DNA of 64,000 bases from Raffaelea ambrosiae (taxonomy: Eukaryota; Ascomycota; Sordariomycetes; Ophiostomatales; Ophiostomataceae), in contig PCDI01000001.1 in NCBI GenBank assembly GCA_002778195.1, forward strand, positions 3,869,869 to 3,933,868, written 5' to 3'. Of the stretch, positions 46,697 to 56,343 are shown one piece after another. Positions within the stretch are counted from its first letter, which is position 1, and the number at the start of each line of letters is the position of its first letter. The position numbers and the translations under genes were made by a program. The notes under the pieces were generated by a model. That model ran no database searches. It was given only the letters and a program-made list of their open reading frames with translations, and was not told the DNA's origin.

Positions 46697-47333
46697 CTAC
46701 GCTTTCCCACGTTGCTCCTGGTGATGCTGCCCAGGCTGAGGCTGCTGAGGCTGTTGGGGTTGTTGCGACTGTGTCTGGTGCACCACCAGCTGCGGGTATT
46801 CTGGTAAGCTGTGGTCAATCTTTTCGACGACACAGGCGGTGCCGTAGGCGCAGACCTGAGCGAAGCCGTCAAAGTTGCCGTCGTTGAAGCGAAGGGCGAT
46901 GACGGCATTGCCGCCGCGGCTCTGGCACTCGGCGACGAGGCGGCTGACGGCATCGTTGCGGGAGTTGTAAATCTAGGATGTTGGGTGAGCGACGATAGGA
47001 GCGTGAAGCATGATGTGCAGAACAAGCGAGCGAGGAAGAACGAGCGAAGCAAAGACGCGAAGAACGTACAAGATGTGTAAAAGCCCGGAGCTCACCGCCG
47101 GCGACGCTCTTGATGACCATGCCGAGGCCAGCGGCCCAGTTGCGGGAGCGGACGGTGATGCCGTAGATGGCGCCGAGGACGCTGACGACGCGGTAGCCAG
47201 GGATGTCGTTCATGGTGGAGGTGATGACGCCGTTTGTTTCGGTGAAGCAGTGGAGGTCAGAGATTTCCGGGGGCAGGGGCACGGACTGGTGAAGGGCGGA
47301 GCCCGAAGCGGTAGCAGAAGAGCCGGGCGGCAT
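46697..47333 (-). CDS. YbjQ/UPF0145-like protein
   Basis: A member of the small YbjQ (UPF0145, DUF74) family, whose biochemical role is not established. Exons are 47,070-47,333 and 46,697-46,972, joined across a 97-nt intron (donor GTACGT, acceptor CCTAG), giving 179 residues. The core reads NDIPGYRVVSVLGAIYGITV, then RNWAAGLGMVIKSVAGGELRAFT, then RNDAVSRLVAECQSRGGNAV and ALRF, the typical YbjQ order ending in (G)ANAVIxxRF. The C-terminal tail after about residue 150 is Gln/Pro-rich (QSQQPQQPQQPQPGQ) and is not part of the bacterial domain. A GTGAGC donor-like site at the GG of AGGE was rejected because it breaks the conserved GGELxAFT segment and the frame. It converges on pyruvate carboxylase and diverges from the GH131 gene. 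Confidence 0.9.
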
Positions 47334-48604
47334 GATTTTGGATGAAGTGGGTTTAATTGGGCTGTCAGTTGTGATGTCAAGGCTGATGCAGAATGAATAT
47401 AGCAATGGTCAGGGCGGACCACGAAGACGATGAGAAGAGCCGTAGTTCTTTCTATTCAAAGTAATGTATGTTCTTCACGACGATTCCCAAGTCTGTCTAC
47501 AAATCTACAAAAAGAAAGAATGGGCTCGACATATGGAGGCGTTATTTATACTTTTTTTCTTCTTTTTTTTTTCTTTTTGGCTGGCAGGACGCAATCATAC
47601 AGCAGGCTGCAAAGATGTGCAATTGGGCTGGTGCCCGGAGTAAGCAAGCCCTCGGTAGTGATCTCAAGGGCTGTTGGGTGGCGTGCATGTCTGTGCTCTA
47701 TTGAGTTGAGCTATTAGTTAGTGTCCAGCCTGGTGGGAAACCATTCCCACTTCAGGAAGAAAACAACCCTGGTGACGTGCAGATACGACGGAATGCGAGC
47801 TGGGGTCCGTACATGGTTCTAGAAAGCGAAAGTATTTAGCGCCCGATCCCTGCATGTGCCGTGCCAAGTACGAGTACTCTGTTGCAACGTCTTACTGGCT
47901 GAGTGGTTTGGCGGCCCGGTCTGCTGGTATGAGTTGGGGTAGACGAGGTTACTTTTGCATGGGTGAGCTTTGATCTGAACATTTTTGGAGATCTCCAGGT
48001 TTGCAGAGCTACCTACCGCCTTTTCGCGAGCTGAATAGATTGTGTCAGAAATTCTCCTGTAAATTCCGCCGCATGCACGCCTCGTGGCTGTTGATTGATT
48101 CGCAAAAGGTGCATGTGCATTTTTGGGCAGCACTGTACTGCAAATTTTATTTTGTTTTTGCTTCATGACTGTTTTGTTTCATTTTTGTTGAGGCCAATTC
48201 TACATTGCGATGAGGGCCCACAAGTCGCAATATGGAACCTGGTTCCTGTTTGTATTTGCCAGTAACGGAAGAGCTGCCCAAACACGGATTGGGAACAGAC
48301 AGGGGGAAATGACAGTATTTGGTAGACTTTGTTCTATTCAGCCGGAACCGAAGAGGAGCAATAGGAGAAGATTACAGGAGACAAAAATAATTTAGCCCGG
48401 AAGCGGGAACAGAACGAGAGGTTTAATTTATTCTTCAAGAATAACACCAAAAAAGACAGCATGGCACCAGCTGGTTACTTCTGTTGCTTATGCGTATAAA
48501 TTGTTCCGCTGTCCTGAGGATTGAACTGTGAAGAAAATTGTCTGCCAAGAGATAGATTTCGTGCTCTACCGACAACTTGAGACCTTTGCGCTATACGAAA
48601 CAAG
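47334..48604. other. Divergent promoter region, 1.27 kb
   Basis: Between the YbjQ-like gene (-) and the GH131 gene (+). No gene seen. The short frames lack domains. T-rich near 47,550 and 48,130-48,180. Confidence 0.7.
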
Positions 48605-49639
48605 ATGCATATTGTTTCTCCTCTTGTTCTGGCCGGTGTGGCTGTCGCCGTTCCACAATCCACCAGCTCGAGTTCTGCTGCTGCTGCTGCCTCTGTCAAA
48701 TGCCCCATTGTCTTCGATGGCCGGATTCCACCCGCCCTGAAGTTGACCGATTTTGACTCCTCCGGCAGCGGCTCGCCCTATGGCACCGACTACGTCAAGA
48801 ACAAGGACCTCAAGTGGAGCGAGATCCTGCTGCTGCCGAGCGTGCCTACGCCGAGCCGGTTTGATGCTGCTGTCAACGCAAGTGCAGCTCCTTTCCAGGC
48901 TGTCGAGGTCACGCTCAGTGACAAGTCCATCTTCCAAAGCCAGCGCGGCTTCCGCCGTGCCGGCCTGCAGTTCAATGGCGACAGCAACACCGGCAGCCCT
49001 GGGTGGACGGGCATCAAGACGCTGCACTTCAGCGTCAAGCAGGATCCACAGCGGCCTCTGAATCTGAGCCATGAATATTTGGTGCGTGACAGCCCGCAGA
49101 CATGGACATGGCTGAAACCCTCAGTCGGCGCGGCTCAAATCGCCCGCTAACACGGCGCAGAATGTCTGGCATGAGGCCAGCGACTACTCGGCAGACCAAA
49201 TCATGTTCCAGACGGGAACGTTGATCGACCAGGCCAGCCTGCCCAAGAACACGTTCAAGGTGCTCACGCGGCAGAGCAAGCAAATCTGGTCGACGCCGAT
49301 GGACACGACCGAGTGGCAAAACTTTGCTCTCACTCTCGACTTTTCCAAGAAGTAAGTCCCCGCCCCCGTTGCCCGTTCTCCTGCTCTGGCCATGCACTCA
49401 CCCCACGCAGTACGGTCCAGGTGTACTACTCCAAGGGCAACGAGCCGCTCCAGTCGGTGCTCAAGGCCACGTCTGACGATCTCTCGGGTGGTGGACAGTA
49501 TCAGTTGGGCATCCTCAAGAAGCCGACAGGCACGAGCGATGTGGTCAACAGCGGGTTCCAGGAGTCTGGTCTCAAAGAGGGGCAGATCTACGGCGGCATC
49601 TTTATCGAGGACAGCGCGAACGGGTGTGTTTCTTTGTAG
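48605..49639 (+). CDS. Secreted GH131-type beta-glucanase
   Basis: Glycoside hydrolase family 131 enzymes are fungal secreted glucanases acting on beta-1,3/1,6- and beta-1,4-glucans. Exons are 48,605-49,081; 49,161-49,351; 49,411-49,639, giving 298 residues. A signal peptide is visible (MHIVSPLVLAGVAVAVP), followed by a short Ser/Ala linker. The catalytic region shows CPIVFDGRIP, SPYGTDYVK, SIFQSQRGFRRAGLQFN, KTLHFSVKQD, LNLSHEY joined to NVWHEASDYSADQ, and the C-terminal GGIFIEDSANGCVSL. This motif order is characteristic of GH131. There is no cellulose-binding module. Introns are 79 and 59 nt, the first with a GCTAAC branch site. It likely acts outside the cell on plant or fungal cell-wall glucan. 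The family call rests on remembered motifs, not a search. Confidence 0.88.
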
Positions 49640-49983
49640 GAGACAATTGAAGCCAAAAAGCTTACAGTGAAGAAGAGAAGGCTTTGGTCACTGTTGGTGA
49701 ACCAGGGTAAATGAGGGGAAAGAAACTAGATCAACGGGCTGCTAGTCTGATTCTCCAAAAACGGAAGGCACAGCACCGTTATGGTTCCAGCCACTACTTT
49801 GGTAGTCGCAGTTTTCCGCGCCGAATTCTTCTACTTGCCGTGACTGTTGCCACAGACTGACTGATCGTCCTGTGTGTGTGTGTGTGTGTGTCCTTTGCCT
49901 CTTTCTCTCCCTCCCCTCGGTCAGCCCGCCTTTATGAGGCCTAATCCGCCTGAGAAAACTTCCAATTCAAACGAGACGAACGC
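49640..49983. other. Short intergenic before tRNA-Lys
   Basis: No gene. It holds the GH131 3' region and a (TG)10 microsatellite at 49,871-49,891. Confidence 0.8.
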
Positions 49984-50057
49984 GCCCGGCTAGCTCAATC
50001 GGATAGAGCGTAAGACTCTTAATCTTAAGGTTGCGGGTTCGACCCCCGCGTTGGGCT
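49984..50057 (+). tRNA. tK(CUU): tRNA-Lys (anticodon CUU)
   Basis: A full cloverleaf of 74 nt is visible without an intron. The acceptor stem GCCCGGC pairs with GTTGGGC (two G-T pairs). The D arm is GCTC...GAGC. The anticodon stem TAAGA/TCTTA encloses loop CTCTTAA with anticodon CTT at 50,018-50,020. The T arm GCGGG-TTCGACC-CCCGC contains the B box GGTTCGA, and the discriminator is T at 50,057. The A box (TAGCTCAATCGG) is intact. Confidence 0.97.
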
Positions 50058-50071
50058 CAAATCCCAATGCG

Positions 50072-50109
50072 CCTTTTCAAAAGGCAAACGCGATCTCTCT
50101 TTTTTTTTG
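50072..50109 (+). terminator. Pol III terminator region of tRNA-Lys
   Basis: A first TTTT lies 18 bases after the tRNA inside a short perfect hairpin (GCCTTTTCAAAAGGC, 50,072-50,086). A longer T run of about nine follows at 50,100. T runs terminate RNA polymerase III. The hairpin may be incidental. Confidence 0.7.
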
Positions 50110-51152
50110 TCGATTCTTGTGTCGATTTTTTTATTTTTTTTTATGCTGTTTAATTAAACTCTTTGAGTTTTTTGACACCTCGAAACGTTCACTCGGTAAG
50201 TTGGGATGACCATCTTTGGCCATCTTTTTTTTTAAATTGCAAATTTGTGATTTATTTTGCTGCGAGTTTTATTTTAAAATTTATATGGTCGCTCCTGCTC
50301 TTTTTGTCGTTTCCGTAAGCGGAAATTGCGGCTCTGCCCGAAAGCTCTATCCGGACCTTTGGACTCTTGTGCTGTGCGGGTAAGTCGTGGTGTCTGTCAG
50401 CAGAGCAGATGCACGCCTTGCCGCTGCTTGCATCGCTTGCCGGGATGCAGCTCTACGAGACAATCCCGATCTTCTCGGCTGTTCTCTCCATTTTGTGCTA
50501 CGGGGTTTACGAAAGAATCCTTGTCCATGCAATTGGCACGGAGGCATGGAGAAGCAGCGCCATTGTTTGTTTGCCTTGCAGTCGTAAAGTAGGAGGATGC
50601 ATTGGTGCGCCCTTGGCCGATCTGTAAATGTGTCCTCCTGTGTGTGGTGTTTCCTTGCGTTTGTGTCTCATATTATCTATATCCGAAGCTGGGTTGTGTG
50701 TGCTGGAGCTCCAGCTCCGACACTCGCCGGTAGCGTCGCTGGGCCACGCGCTCTTCCCAGAAGAGCGCATCCACCGCCCAGCTCGGGAGCGGGAACGACA
50801 ACATCGCCGGACAGTCTGTTCCAGAAGTGCAATTGACTTTCTCGGCTTCCGTTATTGCTCCCCATGCTTGTCCATGGCCAATGGCTGCTGCCAGGTCTCC
50901 TGTCGATGTCTCAATTGCGGTCGCATCCCGAGCACCATTTTCCCCTTCCGCGTTTGCCGGGCAGAGGCTACGGGCCGTGGGATCAGAGGGGCCTTCGGAT
51001 TCTTCGGACGGAGGGTATCGATGGGCACAGGAGGGCAGGATGTCGTCTTTCGGCCAGTACGAGACTGTCGGGGGTGGAAAACAGAGCGAAGCAAGCCTGG
51101 AGATGGGGGAGCGTTGCAAAGCAAAGACACAAATGCCGCGACAAAAGAAGCT

Positions 51153-51361
51153 CCAATAACGGTAGTAATACGGTGTGCCGCTCGCAATTGTCCCACTGCG
51201 CCCCGTGGCAGCAGCAGGCCACGGGCGCGCCCAATAGCAATAGCCGTGCTGCCGGACCAGCGGCCAAGGGGGGCAGCCAGAGCTCGCCTTTCTACTTTGT
51301 ACATTGTTGTCCTGTTACCGGAATTTTTAGGGCGGAAAATCCAGTCGGCTGCGCTGATTGG
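51153..51361 (+). promoter_or_regulatory. CCAAT boxes upstream of ATP1
   Basis: CCAAT occurs at 51,153-51,157 and 51,231-51,235 and inverted (ATTGG) at 51,357-51,361, within 500 bp of the ATP1 start. The HAP/CCAAT-binding complex is a known activator of fungal respiratory genes. Its use here is inferred from the motif alone. Confidence 0.4.
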
Positions 51362-51420
51362 CCGGTAATGCTTAGATCCGGACCCACATGCTCGTTTCTC
51401 GCTCAAGCGTGCCAGGGCCG

Positions 51421-51640
51421 CCGGTTTTCTTTCTCTCTCTTTTTCCCTCCTGCTGGCGAAAAAAGTCTCGCATTTTCACTTTCTCCTCTCTTTTCCCGTT
51501 CCCCCTTCGTCTCAAGACCTCTTCTTCTCTTTCTCCCCCCTTCGCCAACCATCTCCGCTCCGCTGCACAGTTGCAATTGGTCTTGCAATTGTTGTGTTTT
51601 TTTTTCTCTTTCTTTTCCCTCTCTTTCTTCGAAGCATACA
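51421..51640 (+). promoter_or_regulatory. Pyrimidine-rich leader of ATP1
   Basis: An almost unbroken C/T-rich plus strand runs up to the ATP1 ATG, as expected around transcription starts of strongly expressed fungal genes. Confidence 0.45.
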
Positions 51641-51642
51641 CC

Positions 51643-54600
51643 ATGTTCCGGAACGCCCTCAGACAGTCGACGCGCGCCGTGGGCGCCATCTCTGCCAGCA
51701 GAGTGGCTGGGGTAAGTCCTCGCTGTTTTTTTTTTGTCCGCACACAAAAGCACCAACAACCGCGGCCGTCCGCAAAATCCCACGATGCCCGCGCGCAACA
51801 ACCCGCATCCTCTTCATCACCGTCCCGCCACACCGCTGCACGCAGCCATCGTACAATCCATTGCCGGAGCTCAATTGAGACAAATTCGAGGTGGATGGCC
51901 GATGCTGGGAAAGGGGGCCCTTTGTTGGAAGCTTGCCGAAGCTTTTGGGGGGAGCTTTTCCTAGGGGGTGGATGGATTTTTCTATTTATTTTCACATTTA
52001 ATTTTATTCTTGGGTTTTTTTTTCTCTCTTCGGCTAACCATCATGTCTATCAACACAGGCACGCGTTGCTGCTCCCGCCTTCAACGCTGCCTCGCTGCAG
52101 ATCCGCACCTACGCCGAGGCCAAGGCCACGCCGACTGAGGTTTCGTCCATCCTCGAGCAGCGCATCCGGGGTGTCCAGGAGGAGGCTGGTCTTGCCGAGA
52201 CCGGCCGTGTCCTGTCGGTCGGGTATGTTTTGAGGAAGAAAGATACAAAGAACCACGGCACCTTCATCCTCATTCCATCGGGGGAAAAGGCTGCCGGCAG
52301 TGCGCGAAACACGCTGCCATGCCCCGCGACGCCGTCGACGGTGGTTTCTGCGCGGCTTTCCCGACGTCGGTCCGAGCAATCCAGAAGCTAACCATAATTC
52401 GCGCAGTGATGGTATCGCCCGTGTGCACGGTATGGCCAACGTCCAGGCCGAGGAGCTTGTCGAGTATGTTCTCTCCCTTTTGTTGCTGTTGACGCTTCTG
52501 TGTCTCGGTGTGGATGGCCACTGACCGCTCTAGGTTCGCCTCCGGCGTCAAGGGCATGTGCATGAACCTCGAGGCCGGCCAGGTCGGTGTTGTGCTTTTC
52601 GGTTCCGATCGTCTGGTCAAGGAGGGTGAGACTGTCAAGCGTACCGGTGAAATTGTGAGTAACCAGCACCGTCACGTCTGCATTCTTTGTATCGTCTGAG
52701 ATCGTCCCCCTCTCTAACACCACTCTTCCCCCCAGGTCGATGTTCCCGTCGGCCCCGAGCTGCTCGGCCGTGTCATCGACGCCCTCGGCAACCCCATCGA
52801 CGGCAAGGGTCCCCTCAACGCCAAGGAGAAGCGCCGTGCGCAGCTCAAGGCCCCCGGCATTCTGCCTCGCCAGTCTGTCAACCAGCCCGTGCAGACCGGC
52901 CTGAAGTCCATCGACGCCATGGTCCCCATTGGCCGTGGCCAGCGTGAGCTGATTATCGGCGATCGTCAGACCGGCAAGACCGCTGTTGCCCTGGACGCCA
53001 TGCTTAACCAGAAGCGTTGGAACAACTCCGACGACGAGTCCAAGAAGCTGTACTGTGTCTACGTCGCCGTCGGCCAGAAGCGTTCCACCGTTGCCCAGCT
53101 CGTCAAGACCCTGGAGGAGAACGACGCCATGAAGTACTCCATTGTCGTCGCCGCCACCGCTTCCGAGGCTGCTCCCCTGCAGTACCTGGCTCCTTTCACC
53201 GGTAAGAGATTTTCTCCTTGCGTCAATTCCCTCTAACCCTACATCCTACGCCTTCGAGTCATGCCTTGGGCTCGACGACGCCTCAAAAGGACAAGTCGCG
53301 GAGACTATCCCATTTTACCGCTTCCCACCTTTGGAATTTCTTACGACTCTATATCGACGTCTAGCGATGTTGTCGATATCTTCAAGTGATGCTATCGATG
53401 TCGATGATTCAGTCGTCACCCACCCGTCCTATCACTGATCTGCCTAATGCCTGCGTCTTGCTGGTCGCCCTTCTCGTCCCGCTGCCGCACCCAGGCAACT
53501 CACGTCTATGTTGCTCGAATTTATTCTTTGCCTTTGTCGATCGTAATCTGCCAGCTAGTCTTCGGACCATCTCGTGCTCGCCAGCAGGCGGACGCTCCAT
53601 CAATGGTTTATGGGTACAAAGTGGCGGCCAGTCGACATCGTCTCCTGTCCATGTGTACAAGTCTCGACAAATTCCGTCGAGTCATGTCTTGAATAAGCAA
53701 AGAACGTGGAACAGAAAACGGCCTCGACAGCCACTAGCCGCAACCGAGCTTTTGGAATCTTTTCTTCTGCCGAAATCGACCCCAGCAGACCAGGCTGCGA
53801 TGGGTGACAAGACAAAAAAGACGAGAAAACCAGAAGAGTTCGGCACCGAAGATGTGTTCGCCAGTCGGCCACACTTCGGGGTTGGAGATTATGGAAGTCC
53901 GTGTCTTCAAGCTCGTGCTTTCGAAGCAATTCCAAGACTATGGAAGTCCGCGTCTTCGAACACTTTTTTTTTCCAAGTCGTTTCTTCCCAACCCGAATGC
54001 TCCTTAATGTTGCACATTTTGCGCCCTCAGAAAGCGGCTGGCACGCCGCGCCGCTGCAGGCTTTGCTATCCCCAGACCGCGTCCACGCCTCACACTCACC
54101 CTGGCTGCATTCGCTCACGACGTTTATTATCAAAGACAACATCATGTACTGACCTCTGATTTGCTAGGCGCGTCTGTCGGCGAATGGTTCCGCGACACCG
54201 GAAAGCACGCCCTGGTGATCTACGACGATCTGTCGAAGCAGGCCGTCGCTTACCGCCAGATGTCTCTGCTGCTGCGTCGTCCCCCTGGTCGTGAGGCCTA
54301 CCCCGGTGACGTTTTCTACCTGCACTCGCGTCTGCTGGAGCGTGCCGCCAAGATGAACAACAAGCTTGGCGGTGGTTCCATGACTGCCCTGCCCGTCATT
54401 GAGACCCAGGGCGGTGATGTGTCTGCTTACATTCCTACCAACGTCATTTCCATCACGGACGGTCAGATCTTCCTGGAGGCCGAGCTGTTCTACAAGGGTA
54501 TCCGCCCGGCCATCAACGTCGGTCTGTCCGTGTCGCGTGTCGGCTCCGCTGCCCAGCTCAAGGCCATGAAGCAGGTCGCCGGTTCGCTGAAGCTCTTCTT

Positions 54601-55040
54601 GGCCCAGTACCGTGAGGTCGCTGCCTTTGCCCAGTTCGGTTCCGATTTGGATGCTGCCACCAAGCAGACCCTGAGCCGTGGTGAGCGTGTAAGTATTTGG
54701 AAAACACTCCCGGTTGAATTTTTGGAGCTTTTTTTTTGGCGACGAACTGTTGAGATACTAATTCCCCCACTTCTAGTTGACCGAGCTCCTGAAGCAGAAG
54801 CAGTACTCGCCCATGGCTGTTAACGAGATGGTTCCCCTTATCTTCGCTGGTGTCAACGGTTACCTCGACACTGTCCCCGTCGACAAGATCCTGACTTGGG
54901 AGTCTGACTTCCTGGCTCACCTCAAGACCAACGAGGCCGACCTGATTGCCACCATCGACAAGGAGGGTGCTCTCAGCAAGGAGCTTGAGGCCAAGCTGCG
55001 CAGCACCGTCGAGACCTTCACCAAGAGCTTCCTGGGTTAA
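51643..55040 (+). CDS. ATP1: Mitochondrial ATP synthase subunit alpha
   Basis: The alpha subunit of the F1 catalytic head of mitochondrial ATP synthase, which carries non-catalytic nucleotide sites. Exons are 51,643-51,711; 52,059-52,222; 52,407-52,463; 52,534-52,654; 52,736-53,201; 54,168-54,688; 54,777-55,040, giving 553 residues. The N-terminus (MFRNALRQSTRAVGAISASR) is a basic, hydroxylated mitochondrial presequence. Walker A is GDRQTGKT at 212-219. Other landmarks are EQRIRGVQEEAGLAETGRVL, GRVIDALGNPIDGKG, RRPPGREAYPGDVFYLHSRL and NVGLSVSRVGSAAQ. Introns are 347, 184, 70, 81, 966 and 88 nt. Each join restores a conserved run, for example PFTG joined to ASVGEWFRD across the 966-nt intron. 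The identification and frame are secure. Confidence 0.97.
53202..54167 (+). other. Unusually long intron 5 of ATP1 (966 nt)
   Basis: Donor GTAAGA, a TACTGAC branch-like site near 54,147 and acceptor GCTAG bound an intron about ten times the local norm. It contains a 22-nt near-perfect direct repeat (53,887-53,908 and 53,936-53,957, two mismatches, period 49) and a plus-strand frame open from an ATG at 53,389 to 54,159 (256 codons) without a recognised domain. I see no intron-encoded RNA with confidence. Confidence 0.85.
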
Positions 55041-56343
55041 GTGTAGAGCCAAATTTTCAAGATTGAAAAAAAAAGAGAGGAAAAGGATTTGAAGATAATA
55101 AATACCAAAAAGTTTTCCTTTTTTTTTTGTCTTGTGTCCGCGGCCACACACGGAAGAAAGAGAAGAGAACCAAAAAAAAAATAAGGAAAGGAGGAAAGGA
55201 GGAAAGAAGGAAGAAACGGGGGGAGGGCGGCTTCCCCTTTCGGAGAGGTTTGTTTTTGGTAGTATTTCTGCTTCATTGACAATTGGCTTCCGTCCCTCGT
55301 GTGGTGTATTGTTTTCTCACGAGCGAGATGGAGTCGAGGAATTTGGAGGAGAGGGCGATTCACACACATATTTCTCCGACCAATCAACTGTAAAATAGAG
55401 TCAAAAGCTCAATTGCACTCGATTCCCTTTGTCTTGAATTTATTCTATTTATAAAAAAGTCATAAAAACGCAACTGCTCGGTGGGTGTGTGATGGTGGGG
55501 AGCTGGTCGTCGTCATAAAACGGCCAGCGGCAGCGTTCTCCGACTTGGGTTCCGTTTCGATTCGAGCTTCTCTGAATGCGAACTGTCAACAGACATGCTT
55601 GTGTTTGTGATGTCGCCTACCTGGATGGCTGATTCCCGGGAGCTTGTTGAATGATTTCCGAACGCCTGCTCTTGGTTTGGAGGATTTTGTTGTTGTCTGT
55701 TAATGCTGCTTTTTGCTGGTCCATCTAGAAACCTCTTTCTCTCTTTCGAATATTTCTTGATGATTGAATTGACTTTTCTTCTGTTTCATAAATCAGTTTC
55801 AACCCATAGACGCTTGCTGCTCTTCGTGCAGGCGCCCCTTCCCACTTCTAGTTCTTGCGTGTTCGGATTTTTGCACCCGAATCTCCGACGATGCGTGACA
55901 TCATGCGTACAAGTAGGGTCGTCTCTCCAGTCTCGATCCGCAATAGCAACCCAACAAAAAGCCCAAGTCGCTCTGTCGCACGCGCCTTGTCCCCCCCCCA
56001 TTACCAACTTGACCATCAAGCGTCTCTTTGTGCTCGCATTGTCTCTATTTGCGCAGCCGACGAAACCGAGGCCGTCCCCGCAAGCTTGGAGCCCCCCTCA
56101 AAAACGACAACGTCGTAACGGTCACGCGCCGGACGGTCACGCTTATTAGCTATCCATCACCCCGTCCATCCGCGTAGGTGGCTGCGGCCTTTCCCTCTTC
56201 CAAGGCCCGAGGTCGTCGACAGGGCCATCGTGAAGCCGCGCGAGGCAAAGACTGCCCTGCTGAGCATCCGACTGCAGCGAGAGCAGCAAGCCATGGTCCA
56301 AGCGGCCGGACCCGAGGTGTCCACGAAACTGCCGTCGCCCGCC
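55041..56343. other. ATP1 3' region and hydratase upstream region
   Basis: Contains the ATP1 3' end, a purine-rich tract (55,140-55,220), and a stretch from 55,891 that could encode an N-terminal extension of the next gene: an ATG-initiated frame to 56,114, a possible 63-nt intron, then an open frame running into the accepted start. Confidence 0.6.

Larger units (their letters stand above)
50110..51642. other. tRNA to ATP1 intergenic region
   Basis: AT-rich to about 50,310, then GC-richer. Frames at 50,673-51,406 are open on both strands (for example minus 50,673-51,119), but neither shows a recognised family or a clear gene structure. The last 350 bp form the ATP1 promoter and leader. Confidence 0.6.

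Noticed and set aside
53229..53238. CTAACCCTA in the ATP1 intron as a telomerase RNA template
   Set aside because: The 9-nt match to telomere repeats sits just after an intron donor with no supporting RNA structure visible. Chance occurrence is likely.
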